The notes: generated by a model not told the origin, from the letters alone. Positions 5,091 to 13,544 are shown, counted from the first letter of the stretch. The stretch is 15,691 nt of DNA from Candidatus Omnitrophota bacterium (GCA_016206955.1 JACQQO010000044.1:1-15691), one strand, 5' to 3'. Program-made: numbers and translations.

Positions 5091-6683
5091 TTAATAAATT
5101 GAAATGGGCGTTGGAGGCATACGGACATTTCGATAGGCCTTTTTGATTTTCGGCCGTAACTTAAAAACTTCGGAGAGGGAGTCCGGATCGACTCGCTCAA
5201 GTTCTTTGTAAATCTCAAGTGCTTGAGCGTACTGGCCATTCAGCCAATAGGCCCAAGCCAGATGGCGAAGCGCTTCTGAATTTTTTGGATCGAGTTCTAA
5301 TACTTTTTGCGCGAAACGAATCCGGTTTTCCAACCGGCTGCCGAAATAGACGATGCTTTTTAAATAAGCTGAAATCAAAAGATCCTGATTAATTCCCATT
5401 TGATTTGCAATCTCCTCGTGGGAACGCTCTCGTTCAAATCTCCACTGCTCCTTCGGGGCAATCCAATTCCGCCCGGCCATCTCGTTAGCGAGTGCCCGTC
5501 CCACCAGAAAATGTCCTTTCAACGAAAAATGAACATTATCTTCAATCACGGGTTCGCCCAAAATTCCTTCCTTTGCTTCCTCTGCCAGGATTTTTTTGGT
5601 GTCAATTAACTGAAGATCTTCGGTCTTTTGAAATTCCTCAAATATTTTCAGGACATCGTCGGTCGCCCGGTTAATCACGGCGTCATGATCGCGCGCTTCT
5701 TCAAAATATCTGCGGGCGGTTCTGTAATCGCCCAATTGAAAATAGGTTTCTCCCAAACGAAAGGCGAGATCGGCGTAAGTCGGATCGACAGCGTAAGCCT
5801 TGCGGTAAAATTCCAATGCATTAACCGTATGCCCTTCATTCTGTTCAAATTTTCCGTTGGCATACCATTTCTCCCATTCGACCAACTCCCGCTTAGTCAG
5901 TTCCTTCGTGTGAACCGAGTGATTGGGTGAAAAATCCTTGAGGTTGCAAACCGGCTTTAAAAATAAAACATGAATTCCATTTTCTTTGGCTAACTCCAAA
6001 ATTCTCCATATGTTTTGCTTAGAAAATTCGATGTTTTCCCAATAAACAGGATTGTCCTTCGTGATAACATCCTCGGGTTTAAACGTTGAAGGCTCTGTTT
6101 CAATGGCATTCAAATCGGATTCCTTATTTGAACCCGTTTTAAATTGGATTGAGAGCTTGATCCAACTCCGATAAACAGCTGAGAAAAAGCGGCTTTTTTG
6201 TATGAGGCGCCGAAGATAAGCACCGAAGGTAGATTCTTCAAGCTTTACCTCGTCCTTACGATTACCGGGTAAAAACCCGTTGTGTCCCAAATAAAAAATC
6301 GCAAGATCAGGCTTGTAGGCAAGCGTTTGCTTAAACGTGTTATAGATAAAATAACTTCCACAGCCAAGCCGCGCGAAATTTACCACATCAATCTTTTGAT
6401 TTGGTAAAAAATCCTTTAAATAAATTTCAAGCCATCGGGCTGGGCTCGAGACAGCACCGTAATGTGCTCCGTACATCGTGGATTCACCGTAGGTAAAAAT
6501 TCTGAATTCGTCTTTCGATTTTTTAGGGCTCAGATGTTCTCGAATGATCACGCTTTCGGCAAATCGGCTTGCTCCAGAAGGTGCGCCCACAAGATAAAAG
6601 GCTCCTTCTAAAGAGATGAAAAGAAGAACGGTTCCAATAAGGGATTGAAAAATGGTTTTCAAAATGCGGTTCATTTGGGACAT
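5091..6683 (-). CDS. Membrane-anchored SGNH hydrolase with TPR repeats
   Basis: The 530-residue protein has an N-terminal transmembrane helix at about residues 11-32, then an SGNH/GDSL-type hydrolase fold facing the periplasm. Block I is FRIFTYGEST with nucleophile Ser68. Block III is LGHNG with Asn135. Block V is DNVHFS with Asp382 and His385. Between blocks III and V lies a TPR-like helical insert at about 286-335 (ALEFYRKAYAVDPTYADLAF). A second TPR region follows at about 455-500. Related proteins act on or near cell-surface glycans, often as acyl esterases or acyltransferases, but the substrate here is unknown. It starts 6 bases after the DJ-1 gene stop, without a clear ribosome site, and lies 20 bases before the regulator gene. 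An ATG three codons downstream (M4) is an equally possible start. Confidence 0.8.
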   Translation of the reverse strand: MSQMNRILKTIFQSLIGTVLLFISLEGAFYLVGAPSGASRFAESVIIREHLSPKKSKDEFRIFTYGESTMYGAHYGAVSSPARWLEIYLKDFLPNQKIDVVNFARLGCGSYFIYNTFKQTLAYKPDLAIFYLGHNGFLPGNRKDEVKLEESTFGAYLRRLIQKSRFFSAVYRSWIKLSIQFKTGSNKESDLNAIETEPSTFKPEDVITKDNPVYWENIEFSKQNIWRILELAKENGIHVLFLKPVCNLKDFSPNHSVHTKELTKRELVEWEKWYANGKFEQNEGHTVNALEFYRKAYAVDPTYADLAFRLGETYFQLGDYRTARRYFEEARDHDAVINRATDDVLKIFEEFQKTEDLQLIDTKKILAEEAKEGILGEPVIEDNVHFSLKGHFLVGRALANEMAGRNWIAPKEQWRFERERSHEEIANQMGINQDLLISAYLKSIVYFGSRLENRIRFAQKVLELDPKNSEALRHLAWAYWLNGQYAQALEIYKELERVDPDSLSEVFKLRPKIKKAYRNVRMPPTPISIY

Positions 6684-6689
6684 TTGTGT

Positions 6690-7244
6690 TTACGTTTTTA
6701 AAAGCATTGCTTCGCTCAACTTTTTGGCCTTCTCGCATCCTACCAATTGCTCAACCAATTCCAAAGCAAATTCCAAAGCAGAACCGGGGCCGCGGCTTGT
6801 AATTATATTCCCGTCGCGAACGACGCGGTCTTTGGAAAAGGTAATGGCGGATGAAAAATTCTTCTCGAATCCGGGATAACACGTGGCTCGCTTGCCGTCC
6901 AAAATTCCGGTAGGAGCAAGCGCGAGAGCTGGAGCAGCGCAGATCGCACCCACAACTTTCTTTTGAGCGTTCATTTTCTTGATCAATTCCGCCACTTTTT
7001 TGGATTCGGCCAAATTTTGCGCACCCGGCATACCACCGGGAAGTATAATTGCATCCGGCAAATCCCGGTATTCATCTAAAGTGACATCCGCTTGAAATTT
7101 GACTCCGTGGGCACCCGATACGGTCCTTGCGGAAAGACCGGCAAGGGTTACTTCCACACCTGCTCTCCTTAAGACATCGACTGGGGTAATGGCTTCGATT
7201 TCTTCGAACCCCTCCGCCAAAATCACAAGCACTTTTTTAACCAT
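6690..7244 (-). CDS. DJ-1/PfpI (YajL-like) family protein
   Basis: The 184-residue protein belongs to the DJ-1/ThiJ/PfpI superfamily and is closest in length and motifs to the DJ-1/YajL group. The N-terminal VLVILAEGFEEIEA matches DJ-1, with Glu17 at the place of DJ-1 Glu18. The nucleophile elbow GAICAAP gives Cys102 at the place of DJ-1 Cys106. The C-terminal SRGPGSALEFAL is also typical. Members are proposed as glyoxalase III or protein/nucleotide deglycases and as redox-protective chaperones; the physiological substrate is debated. It has a clear AAGGAG ribosome site before the ATG at 7244 and a promoter candidate upstream. It leads a likely transcript with the SGNH hydrolase and the CRP/FNR regulator. 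Confidence 0.9.
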   Translation of the reverse strand: MVKKVLVILAEGFEEIEAITPVDVLRRAGVEVTLAGLSARTVSGAHGVKFQADVTLDEYRDLPDAIILPGGMPGAQNLAESKKVAELIKKMNAQKKVVGAICAAPALALAPTGILDGKRATCYPGFEKNFSSAITFSKDRVVRDGNIITSRGPGSALEFALELVEQLVGCEKAKKLSEAMLLKT

Positions 7245-7268
7245 GAAAACTCCTTAAAAATCTAAATG

Positions 7269-7297
7269 ATGATGGCTTAATACGCCACTCTTGTCAA
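7269..7297 (-). promoter_or_regulatory. Candidate sigma-70 promoter for the DJ-1 unit
   Basis: On the minus strand a perfect -35 box TTGACA (7297-7292) is followed after 17 bases by CATCAT (7274-7269), a 4 of 6 match to the -10 consensus. It lies 25 bases before the DJ-1 start codon and downstream of the hairpin at 7313-7360. Confidence 0.5.
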
Positions 7298-7312
7298 CTC
7301 CGTTAACACCAG

Positions 7313-7360
7313 AAAAAGGGGACAGGTACGACGTGGCCTTGTTGTACCTGTCCCCTTTTT
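7313..7360. repeat. Palindromic repeat B, copy 1; probable terminator
   Basis: Arms AAAAAGGGGACAGGTAC (7313-7329) and its exact reverse complement (7344-7360) form a perfect 17-bp stem with a 14-base loop. It begins 3 bases after the stop of the small membrane protein. The GC-rich core and A/T-rich ends give a T-run after the stem in both directions, so it could act as a bidirectional terminator. It shares GGGACAGG and CAGGTACG words with the element at 9167-9247 inside malQ, which suggests a mobile palindromic (REP-like) family. Confidence 0.75.
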
Positions 7361-7363
7361 CCA

Positions 7364-7555
7364 CTACTTTAAGGATTTAAACATCCATAAGGAAAGCAAA
7401 AAAGCGACGGCTGCCGCCACTAAACTGTACCAATGGGGAACCGTAAAAGTACCGACCACAATGTCGGTTCGAAAAATGAATCTCACCACGTGAACAACAG
7501 CCATCAATAAAAAAATCACGCCTGCCACATTCAATGCCGATTGTTTTGACGCCAT
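7364..7555 (-). CDS. Small two-helix membrane protein of unknown function
   Basis: The 63-residue protein has two hydrophobic helices, about residues 8-27 and 43-59, joined by a short segment with RFIFRTD and PHWYS. Both ends are short. I do not recognise the family. The ATG at 7555 is chosen because GGAGGAA lies 6 bases before it; an in-frame ATG at 7567 would overlap that ribosome site. The codon pattern and ribosome site support a real gene. It is isolated between two repeat elements, and its stop is followed at once by the hairpin at 7313-7360. Confidence 0.65.
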   Translation of the reverse strand: MASKQSALNVAGVIFLLMAVVHVVRFIFRTDIVVGTFTVPHWYSLVAAAVAFLLSLWMFKSLK

Positions 7556-7581
7556 AAATTCCTCCATTTCTTAATGCCATC

Positions 7582-7671
7582 CCTTCCCCCCTTGTGGGGG
7601 AAGGTTAGGATGGGGGGGATTGCTTCGAAGATATTTACCCCCACCTCTGTCCTCCCCCATTAAGGGGGAGG
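7582..7671. repeat. Palindromic repeat A, copy 2, intergenic
   Basis: This 90-base element fills most of the 147-base gap between malQ and the small membrane protein. It repeats the layout of 1410-1485: arms CCTTCCCCC (7582-7590) and GGGGGAAGG (7596-7604), a GGTTAGGATGGGGGG word, then CCTCCCCC and GGGGGAGG at the other end. It differs mainly by a 14-base middle insertion containing CTTCGAAG. No T-run follows on the malQ transcript, so it is not a standard terminator. Confidence 0.85.
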
Positions 7672-7702
7672 AAGTTCGCTTATTTTGCAGAAATTCAGAT
7701 TC

Positions 7703-9583
7703 TTAGCTTCTCTTTGCTGCAGTATTGATCGCTTTGATTATCTGGTTAACATCTAATTTTTTCAGTTCCTCAAGTGAAACGGGTACGGTCAAAGTCCAAT
7801 TGTTTTCATCCGAAATGCCCGGAAAATTGATCCTCGTTTCCCACGAATCCTCTTTAAATAATTTCCCTAGAGCAAGCCAATCTTGAAGCAATTGTATGCT
7901 AAAAATAGAATTTGTACGGCTTATTTTTTCCAAAGCGGCTTTGGCAAGCGCCGGCGAACTTTTTTCCTCGAATCGCCCCGGCAAATTCAGGTAATTCCAA
8001 AATTTTGATTTTTCACCAAACGAATACCGGTACAAATCAATTAAATCCCAGATTTCAGATTCAGCTCTATTTAAAACTCGGCTTAAAATTTCAGGCGAAC
8101 TGATTTCCTTCCGCCAGCGCAGCCGATGGTGCACTGATTTTCCAAGATCAAATAACTTCGGCTCTATGTCTTCAAATGAAATTCCCTTCTGCTTACATGT
8201 GCGTTCAAAAAGCGGCCCGTAGACCGTTCCCGCCTCGTACTCCCACCACGCATTAAAGGAAGCCGTGTCATGCGTAGAAATCGTTGCGATTGAATTTTTT
8301 CGGTAGTTCTCCGACAACTTGAAACTATATTCATTCTCAGGAACCCGAATCCAGCGTTGAACATCCGTTCCCGGAATGGCAAACTCTCCAAGTACTCGGT
8401 AAGAACATTCCGGAACCGTTCCCAAATCTTCCGCGCACACAAGCATTTTTGTATTTTGAATGACGGTCGAAAGTAATTTTCGGCCGTGTTCTTCCCACGT
8501 ACTTTCATCCCTTGGATCAAAAAAGCCGTTCATCCCGCCATTTTCAAGAGGTTCGGATAGCGGAATCGACCACAACCGGAAAAGACCGACGACATGATCC
8601 ATCCGAATGAGATCGTAAAAACGTTCAGCACATTTCAAACGACCAATGAGGTAATCGTAAGAATCAGCCGCAATTTTTTCCCAATTGCAGGGCGGCGATC
8701 CCCAGCGCTGGCCTTTAAAGAAATAGGCGTCCGGCGGAGCGCCGCTCGATAAATCCAATTTGAAATACTCCGGATGCGACCAAACGTCGGCGGAGTCGCG
8801 GGCAGTGAGAAACGGCAAATCGCCCATGAGAAGTACTTTTTTGCTTCGCGCGTATCTTCGAGTTTCTTTAAATTGCCGAAAAAGCTGCCACTGAAGCCAC
8901 ATCTGAAAACGGATTTGATCTCGATGTTCCCGCTCAAAACGCTCAAGCGCTTCCTTTTTTCTTTCTCTTAAATCTTGCGGCCAATCTTCCCATTTTTTTC
9001 CGCCTTGCTCTTCCTTGATAACTTTAAACAAAGCGTAATCCAGAATCCAAGAGTGATTTCGTTTTACATAACGATTGAAAGCTGAGGGAATTTTGGCAGC
9101 ATTTTTCTGGAATACTTTCCAAAGCAACTCCAACTTCGCGGCTTTGATTCGGTAGTCGACTCTTGTTACGGTACCAGGTACGTTACGGGACAGGTTTGTT
9201 TTAGAACTACTCGATAAAAACCTGTCCCGGCCGTACCTGGTACCGTAGGTTGAGCGAAGCAATTCAATTTCATCTCGAAAACTCCGCGTACTTACTCCTT
9301 CAAGGTCACTCAACCGCAAATACATAGGATCAAGGGCAAATCCGCTTTGGGCGTTATAAGGCACGAATTCAAAACCGGCGTCGTTGAGGGGAAGAAGCTG
9401 AATGATGCTCATTTTTGTTTGTTTGCACCAATCCACCAAAAGTTTCAGATCGGGAATTTCGCCGATTCCGACACTTTTTTTTGAATAGATCGAAAAAAGC
9501 GGGGTGGCCACTCCCGCGCGGCGCTTGAGCCCAATGCGTTTCCACTTATTCTTTGAAATCGAATTCAAGAAGGATTGATACAT
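7703..9583 (-). CDS. malQ: 4-alpha-glucanotransferase (amylomaltase, GH77), with repeat-encoded insert
   Basis: The enzyme transfers alpha-1,4-glucan segments between maltodextrins in the cytoplasm, feeding glycogen turnover. The 626-residue protein has GH77 hallmarks: PYNAQSGFALDPMYL at 75-89, GQRWGSPPCNW at 291-301, nucleophile Asp329 in RMDHVVGLFRLW, acid/base Glu385 in CAEDLG, and Asp439 in STHD. Residues 113-139 are encoded by an 81-base palindromic repeat placed just before the conserved RVDY; the reading frame is kept. The protein is longer than the roughly 500-residue bacterial amylomaltases, partly because of this insert. The ATG at 9583 overlaps the end of the GH57 gene by 19 bases, which implies translational coupling. 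It is the last gene of the glgB - GH57 - malQ operon. Confidence 0.92.
   Translation of the reverse strand: MYQSFLNSISKNKWKRIGLKRRAGVATPLFSIYSKKSVGIGEIPDLKLLVDWCKQTKMSIIQLLPLNDAGFEFVPYNAQSGFALDPMYLRLSDLEGVSTRSFRDEIELLRSTYGTRYGRDRFLSSSSKTNLSRNVPGTVTRVDYRIKAAKLELLWKVFQKNAAKIPSAFNRYVKRNHSWILDYALFKVIKEEQGGKKWEDWPQDLRERKKEALERFEREHRDQIRFQMWLQWQLFRQFKETRRYARSKKVLLMGDLPFLTARDSADVWSHPEYFKLDLSSGAPPDAYFFKGQRWGSPPCNWEKIAADSYDYLIGRLKCAERFYDLIRMDHVVGLFRLWSIPLSEPLENGGMNGFFDPRDESTWEEHGRKLLSTVIQNTKMLVCAEDLGTVPECSYRVLGEFAIPGTDVQRWIRVPENEYSFKLSENYRKNSIATISTHDTASFNAWWEYEAGTVYGPLFERTCKQKGISFEDIEPKLFDLGKSVHHRLRWRKEISSPEILSRVLNRAESEIWDLIDLYRYSFGEKSKFWNYLNLPGRFEEKSSPALAKAALEKISRTNSIFSIQLLQDWLALGKLFKEDSWETRINFPGISDENNWTLTVPVSLEELKKLDVNQIIKAINTAAKRS
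9167..9247. repeat. Palindromic repeat B, copy 2, inside malQ
   Basis: This long nested inverted repeat is exactly 81 bases, or 27 codons. The outer arms, 9167-9182 and 9232-9247, pair over 16 bp (TACGGTACCAGGTACG and its complement). The inner arms GGGACAGGTTT (9187-9197) and AAACCTGTCCC (9218-9228) pair over 11 bp. A small mismatch separates the two stems, and the loop is about 20 bases. It adds residues 113-139 to MalQ without a stop. It shares sequence words with the hairpin at 7313-7360. Confidence 0.85.
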
Positions 9584-11103
9584 TTTGCTGGACGGACGAG
9601 TTTTTGATACACGCCGCGGCCGGTTTTGAATTCGGCCATATTGCTTTTGGCTTTCGCCAAATGCGCGATGAATTCCGCTTCAAAAGATTTAGCTGTAATT
9701 TGCTCAGCCAATTCAATCGCACGCGCGGCATAGCGCAAAATTTGAACCGTCTCAATTCCTGAAATATCGTTAAAAAACCAACCGCAGCTCGTGTACATGA
9801 GCATAGCGTAACGTTCCATTTCAAGCAGCTTTAAACTCAAGCTGACTTCATTCTCGGTGAGGGGCTTTGCCGCATGCCGTTCAAAAAATTTCCATTGCGT
9901 TTGACTCGATCGGCTGAGAATCATCTCAATATATTCATTACGCGCAGACCAAACATCCTTGAGGTATTTTGAGCCGTAAAGTTCGTAAACTTTAAAAAGC
10001 TCATCGCGAAGCCAATTGAGAGATCTCCTCAAAGGCATCCGCCAGCGTTGATTCCATCCTGTCGGGCCTCCCGTATGACAACCGCAATTTTCTTTCCACC
10101 GCTTGACGCCGTGCGCGCAACTCCAGGACGTGCCGTCTCCGTCTTCGCCTTCTTTGATTTGAACTTCAAACCGCGGGGGATGCAATTCTAAAAATTCCGC
10201 ATAATTGACGACCGCATACCCTCGTTTGGGCGCTTCTACATTTAATAGGTAAGCCAGCGCCCTTTCGCCGAATGCCTTGTGATGGCCAAAGGTTTCGCCG
10301 TCCGTTGCCACGTGAATGAGCTGGGGATGAGCTTCTGTTTTGGCGTGGGCTTTATCCAAAGCCTCAGCGAAATACTTGGCCTCAAAAGCAAGGCTTCCAA
10401 ACGAAAGTTCTCTGGCAATTGGGCCGTCATAGAAAAAAAGATCGATAAATTTTTGGGGACTCGACTCGAAAAACAGCCGATAAGGCATTCGAGGATCAAT
10501 GACGCCGGATGAAACATCATGCCATCTTCCGCCATCTAAATTTTTAACCGCTTGCGCTTGCTGCGGCGCGAGGATTGTAAATTTAATTCCTTCATCAGCC
10601 AAAATCTCAAGCGTTTCTTCATTCGCGGCAGTTTCCGGAAGCCACATACCTTCAGGTTCTCTTCCGTAGCGGTATTTAAATTCCTGGATTCCCCACTTCG
10701 CTTGCGTGATTTGATCGCGGCGATTGGCGAGCGGCATGATCATGTGATTGTAAACTTGGGCCATCGCGTTGCCGTGGCCATGACGAGCCGATAGGCTTGT
10801 GTGATCCGCTCGGACAATCGCTTGATAAGTTTCCGGGTGTTTTTTCTCAAGCCACGAAAGAAGCGTCGGGCCGACATTGAAACTGATCTGTTCAAAATTG
10901 TCTACGACCTGGATGATTTTGCCTTTCCGGTCTAATATTTTTGCTTCGGTGTTCGGCAAATAGGACTCGTGATAAATTTTTTCATTCCAATCGTGATAGG
11001 GCTCGGCTCCTTCTTGACGTTCGATTTCCTCCGTCCATGGATTTTCACGCGGCGGCTGGTAAAAATGCCCGTGAATACACAGGCACACTTTTTCTTTGGT
11101 CAT
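9565..11103 (-). CDS. Glycoside hydrolase family 57 protein, DUF3536 type
   Basis: This is a cytoplasmic alpha-glucan-active enzyme of family GH57. The 512-residue protein opens with VCLCIHGHFYQPPRENPW, the GH57 N-terminal motif with His11 and His13. Glu157 in GMWLPETA fits the family's catalytic nucleophile, and Asp268 in HVATDGETFGHH fits the acid/base. The helical C-terminal half, from about residue 300, resembles the DUF3536 region found with this GH57 subgroup, including CGCHTGGPTGWNQRWR. Other GH57 enzymes are amylases, branching enzymes, 4-alpha-glucanotransferases or amylopullulanases; the activity of this subgroup cannot be fixed from sequence. The ATG at 11103 overlaps the glgB stop in ATGA and has AAGGA upstream. 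The end overlaps malQ by 19 bases. The setting suggests glycogen remodelling or breakdown. Confidence 0.87.
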   Translation of the reverse strand: MTKEKVCLCIHGHFYQPPRENPWTEEIERQEGAEPYHDWNEKIYHESYLPNTEAKILDRKGKIIQVVDNFEQISFNVGPTLLSWLEKKHPETYQAIVRADHTSLSARHGHGNAMAQVYNHMIMPLANRRDQITQAKWGIQEFKYRYGREPEGMWLPETAANEETLEILADEGIKFTILAPQQAQAVKNLDGGRWHDVSSGVIDPRMPYRLFFESSPQKFIDLFFYDGPIARELSFGSLAFEAKYFAEALDKAHAKTEAHPQLIHVATDGETFGHHKAFGERALAYLLNVEAPKRGYAVVNYAEFLELHPPRFEVQIKEGEDGDGTSWSCAHGVKRWKENCGCHTGGPTGWNQRWRMPLRRSLNWLRDELFKVYELYGSKYLKDVWSARNEYIEMILSRSSQTQWKFFERHAAKPLTENEVSLSLKLLEMERYAMLMYTSCGWFFNDISGIETVQILRYAARAIELAEQITAKSFEAEFIAHLAKAKSNMAEFKTGRGVYQKLVRPAKCINPS

Positions 11104-13403
11104 CTTATTTCCTTAAAGGTGAACATATTCACCGCAAGCGGCGGAAAATTGAGCGCAAGTGAAAACGGCCTTCCCTGCCACGGCATATCTTGAGACCAAA
11201 CGCCTCCGGAATTCCCAATGCCACCGCCGCCATATTCGCGGCCGTCGCTATTTAAAATCTCCTCATAAAATCCTGCTTTCGGAATTCCGATTCGGTAATT
11301 CATCCGAGGAACTGGGGTCATATTGCAGGTGACCAAAAGAAGATCCCGCTTGTCTTTGGACCAGCGGATAAAACTCAAGAGGCTGGCGGTGGAGTCCGAA
11401 AAATCAATCCATTCAAAACCGGGCCATTCAAAATCCACTTCGTGAAAAGCGCGATGTTCGCGGTAGAGACGGTTCAAATCCTTCACGAATTGATTGACTT
11501 GTTTATGAGGCGCATAATCCAAGAAATGCCAATCCAAGGACTGATTGGAATCCCACTCGCGGCTTTGAGCAAAGTCAGCGCCCATAAACAAAAGTTTTTT
11601 CCCCGGATGGCCGTACATGAGGCCCAGAAAAAGTCTGAGGTTTGCAAATCTTTGCCAGTCATCTCCCGGCATCTTGTAAATGAGAGAGGCCTTGCCATGC
11701 GTCACTTCATCGTGCGACAAAGGAAGGATAAAATTTTCCGTAAACGCGTACAACATGGAAAACGTGAGCATATCTTGATGATGCCGCCGATGAACTGGAT
11801 TTTTCGAGAAATATTTCAAGGTATCGTTCATCCATCCCATATTCCATTTCATGCTGAACCCAAGCCCGCCCAAATAAGTGGGGCGCGAAACGCTGCCCCA
11901 AGCGGTGGATTCCTCGGCAATCGTCAAAATTCCCGGATGCTGTGCGTGCACCACTTCGTTAAATTTCTTCAGAAAACTGATGGCCTCCAGATTTTCCCTG
12001 CCGCCATATTGATTGGGCTCCCATTCGCCCTCCCGTTTGGAATAATCAAGATAAATCATCGAGGCAACCGCATCGACTCTGAGTCCATCCACATGATATT
12101 TATCAATCCAAAAAAGGGCGTTGGAAATCAAAAAATTCCTGACTTCTTTGCGTCCGTAATCAAAAATAAAGGTAGCCCAATCTTTGTGTTCTCCTTTTTT
12201 CCAACTTTCATAAGCGTAAATCTGCTTCCCGTCAAAATAAGCAAGGCCGTGTCCGTCTTTCGGAAAATGGGACGGCACCCAATCTAAAATCACGCCAACG
12301 CCGTTTTGATGGCAGTGATCCACAAAATACATAAAATCCTCCGGACTCCCAAAACGGCTGGTCGGGGCGTAATATCCCGTCACTTGGTAACCCCACGATT
12401 GATCGAGAGGATGTTCCGTAATCGGAAGAAGTTCGATGTGCGTATATCCCATCGATTTTGCGTAATCGACGAGTTGGTGGGCTAATTCGCGGTAGTTTAA
12501 AAAAACCGACCCGCCCGGCCCTTGCCGCCGCCAAGATCCAAGATGCACTTCATAAATGGAAATGGGTGCTGTGAATGAATTCGCTTCCGCGCGTTTCTGA
12601 AGCCATTCGCTGTCATGCCATTCGTAACGCTTAAGCGAACAGACCACAGAGGCCGTCCGCGGCCGGAGTTCCGCTTGAAACGCGTAAGGATCGGCTTTGA
12701 TGCGGACTTCATCATCCGCCCATGAACGAATCGCATACTTGTAAACTTCGCGCTCTTTAAGACCGGGGATAAATAAACCCCACACCCCGGAATCGCCGAT
12801 TCGAGTCATCGGATGAGAACCCACGTGCCAATGATTGAAATTGCCGACGACGCCTACGCTTTTAGCGTTCGGAGCCCAGAGTGCAAAGTGGACGCCTTCA
12901 ATATGGCGGAAGGTTTTGAAATGTGCGCCGAATTTTTCGTAGCTTTTAAAATGTGTACCTTCTCCGATCAAATAAAGATCGTAATCCGTAATTTCAGTGG
13001 CCAGCGAATAAGGATCTTCCGCTTCCCGCACATAGCCAGAGGCATCTTTAAAACCAATTTTGTATAAAAATACGCCGTTCACATTTTCAAAAACAGCTTG
13101 AAAAAAACCCATCGGATGAAGCCTTCTCATCCGGTGAATTGTTTTTTCTCGCTCGTAGGTTTTGATCCACGCATCCTGTGCGCGCGGAAGGAAAGCGTTG
13201 ATCCGGACTACTTTTTGAGGTTTAAAAAAATGAGGGCCTAAAATTTCAAACGGTTTATCATCCAGGAAACGCACGATTTTTTCGATTCGTTCCGGCGAAA
13301 ATGCCACCGCTCCAACCGAAACCGGAATTCTGGAAAGGCGTCGGGCGGCTGTTTTTTTTGTAGAGGATCTTATCTTCCGGGAAAGTGTTCGCTTGCGCGC
13401 CAT
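11100..13403 (-). CDS. glgB: 1,4-alpha-glucan branching enzyme (GH13)
   Basis: GlgB creates alpha-1,6 branches in glycogen. The 767-residue protein has a basic N-terminal tail of about 30 residues, an N-terminal domain at about 35-145, a CBM48 domain at about 165-255 (FALWAPNAKSVGVVGNFNHW), and a GH13 barrel from about 280. The catalytic triad is visible: Asp444 in DGLRVDAVASMIYLDYS, Glu497 in IAEESTAW and Asp565 in LSHDEV. A C-terminal beta domain follows. The length is slightly above the usual 730 residues because of the basic tail, a possible glycogen or nucleic-acid contact or simply a lineage feature. The ATG at 13403 has GGAG 8 bases upstream. It heads the operon with the GH57 gene and malQ; glycogen synthase and ADP-glucose pyrophosphorylase are not in the window. 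Confidence 0.95.
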   Translation of the reverse strand: MARKRTLSRKIRSSTKKTAARRLSRIPVSVGAVAFSPERIEKIVRFLDDKPFEILGPHFFKPQKVVRINAFLPRAQDAWIKTYEREKTIHRMRRLHPMGFFQAVFENVNGVFLYKIGFKDASGYVREAEDPYSLATEITDYDLYLIGEGTHFKSYEKFGAHFKTFRHIEGVHFALWAPNAKSVGVVGNFNHWHVGSHPMTRIGDSGVWGLFIPGLKEREVYKYAIRSWADDEVRIKADPYAFQAELRPRTASVVCSLKRYEWHDSEWLQKRAEANSFTAPISIYEVHLGSWRRQGPGGSVFLNYRELAHQLVDYAKSMGYTHIELLPITEHPLDQSWGYQVTGYYAPTSRFGSPEDFMYFVDHCHQNGVGVILDWVPSHFPKDGHGLAYFDGKQIYAYESWKKGEHKDWATFIFDYGRKEVRNFLISNALFWIDKYHVDGLRVDAVASMIYLDYSKREGEWEPNQYGGRENLEAISFLKKFNEVVHAQHPGILTIAEESTAWGSVSRPTYLGGLGFSMKWNMGWMNDTLKYFSKNPVHRRHHQDMLTFSMLYAFTENFILPLSHDEVTHGKASLIYKMPGDDWQRFANLRLFLGLMYGHPGKKLLFMGADFAQSREWDSNQSLDWHFLDYAPHKQVNQFVKDLNRLYREHRAFHEVDFEWPGFEWIDFSDSTASLLSFIRWSKDKRDLLLVTCNMTPVPRMNYRIGIPKAGFYEEILNSDGREYGGGGIGNSGGVWSQDMPWQGRPFSLALNFPPLAVNMFTFKEIR

Positions 13404-13438
13404 CGCTCACTCCGCACTCGTTGCTTGTAAAAAGAATG

Positions 13439-13468
13439 ATTTTATCGCTTAAGTAAGCTCAAAATCAA
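13439..13468 (-). promoter_or_regulatory. Candidate sigma-70 promoter for the glgB operon
   Basis: On the minus strand TTGATT (13468-13463) and TAAAAT (13444-13439) are separated by 18 bases and match the -35 and -10 boxes in 4 or 5 of 6 positions each. The -10 box is about 35 bases before the glgB start. The region is shared with a divergent promoter candidate for the transporter gene. Confidence 0.5.
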
Positions 13469-13494
13469 TGTGGAAATACGCGCGTGGAATTCGG

Positions 13495-13523
13495 TTGACA
13501 TAACTCTGAATATCAAGTAAAAG
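13495..13523 (+). promoter_or_regulatory. Candidate sigma-70 promoter for the transporter gene
   Basis: A perfect -35 TTGACA (13495-13500) is followed after 17 bases by TAAAAG (13518-13523), a 4 of 6 match to the -10 box. It ends 21 bases before the ATG at 13545. No operator palindrome of the CRP type is present in this intergenic region. Confidence 0.5.
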
Positions 13524-13544
13524 TTCAAAGAAATTACAAAAACC

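Noticed and set aside
7582..7671. Rho-independent terminator after malQ
   Set aside because: The hairpins are strong, but no T-run follows on the malQ strand, and the same element occurs inside ahbD, where termination would be harmful.
11442..12287. Long plus-strand open frame of 281 codons
   Set aside because: It lies wholly antisense to the catalytic part of glgB, has no recognisable domain, and is a by-product of the codon bias of that gene.
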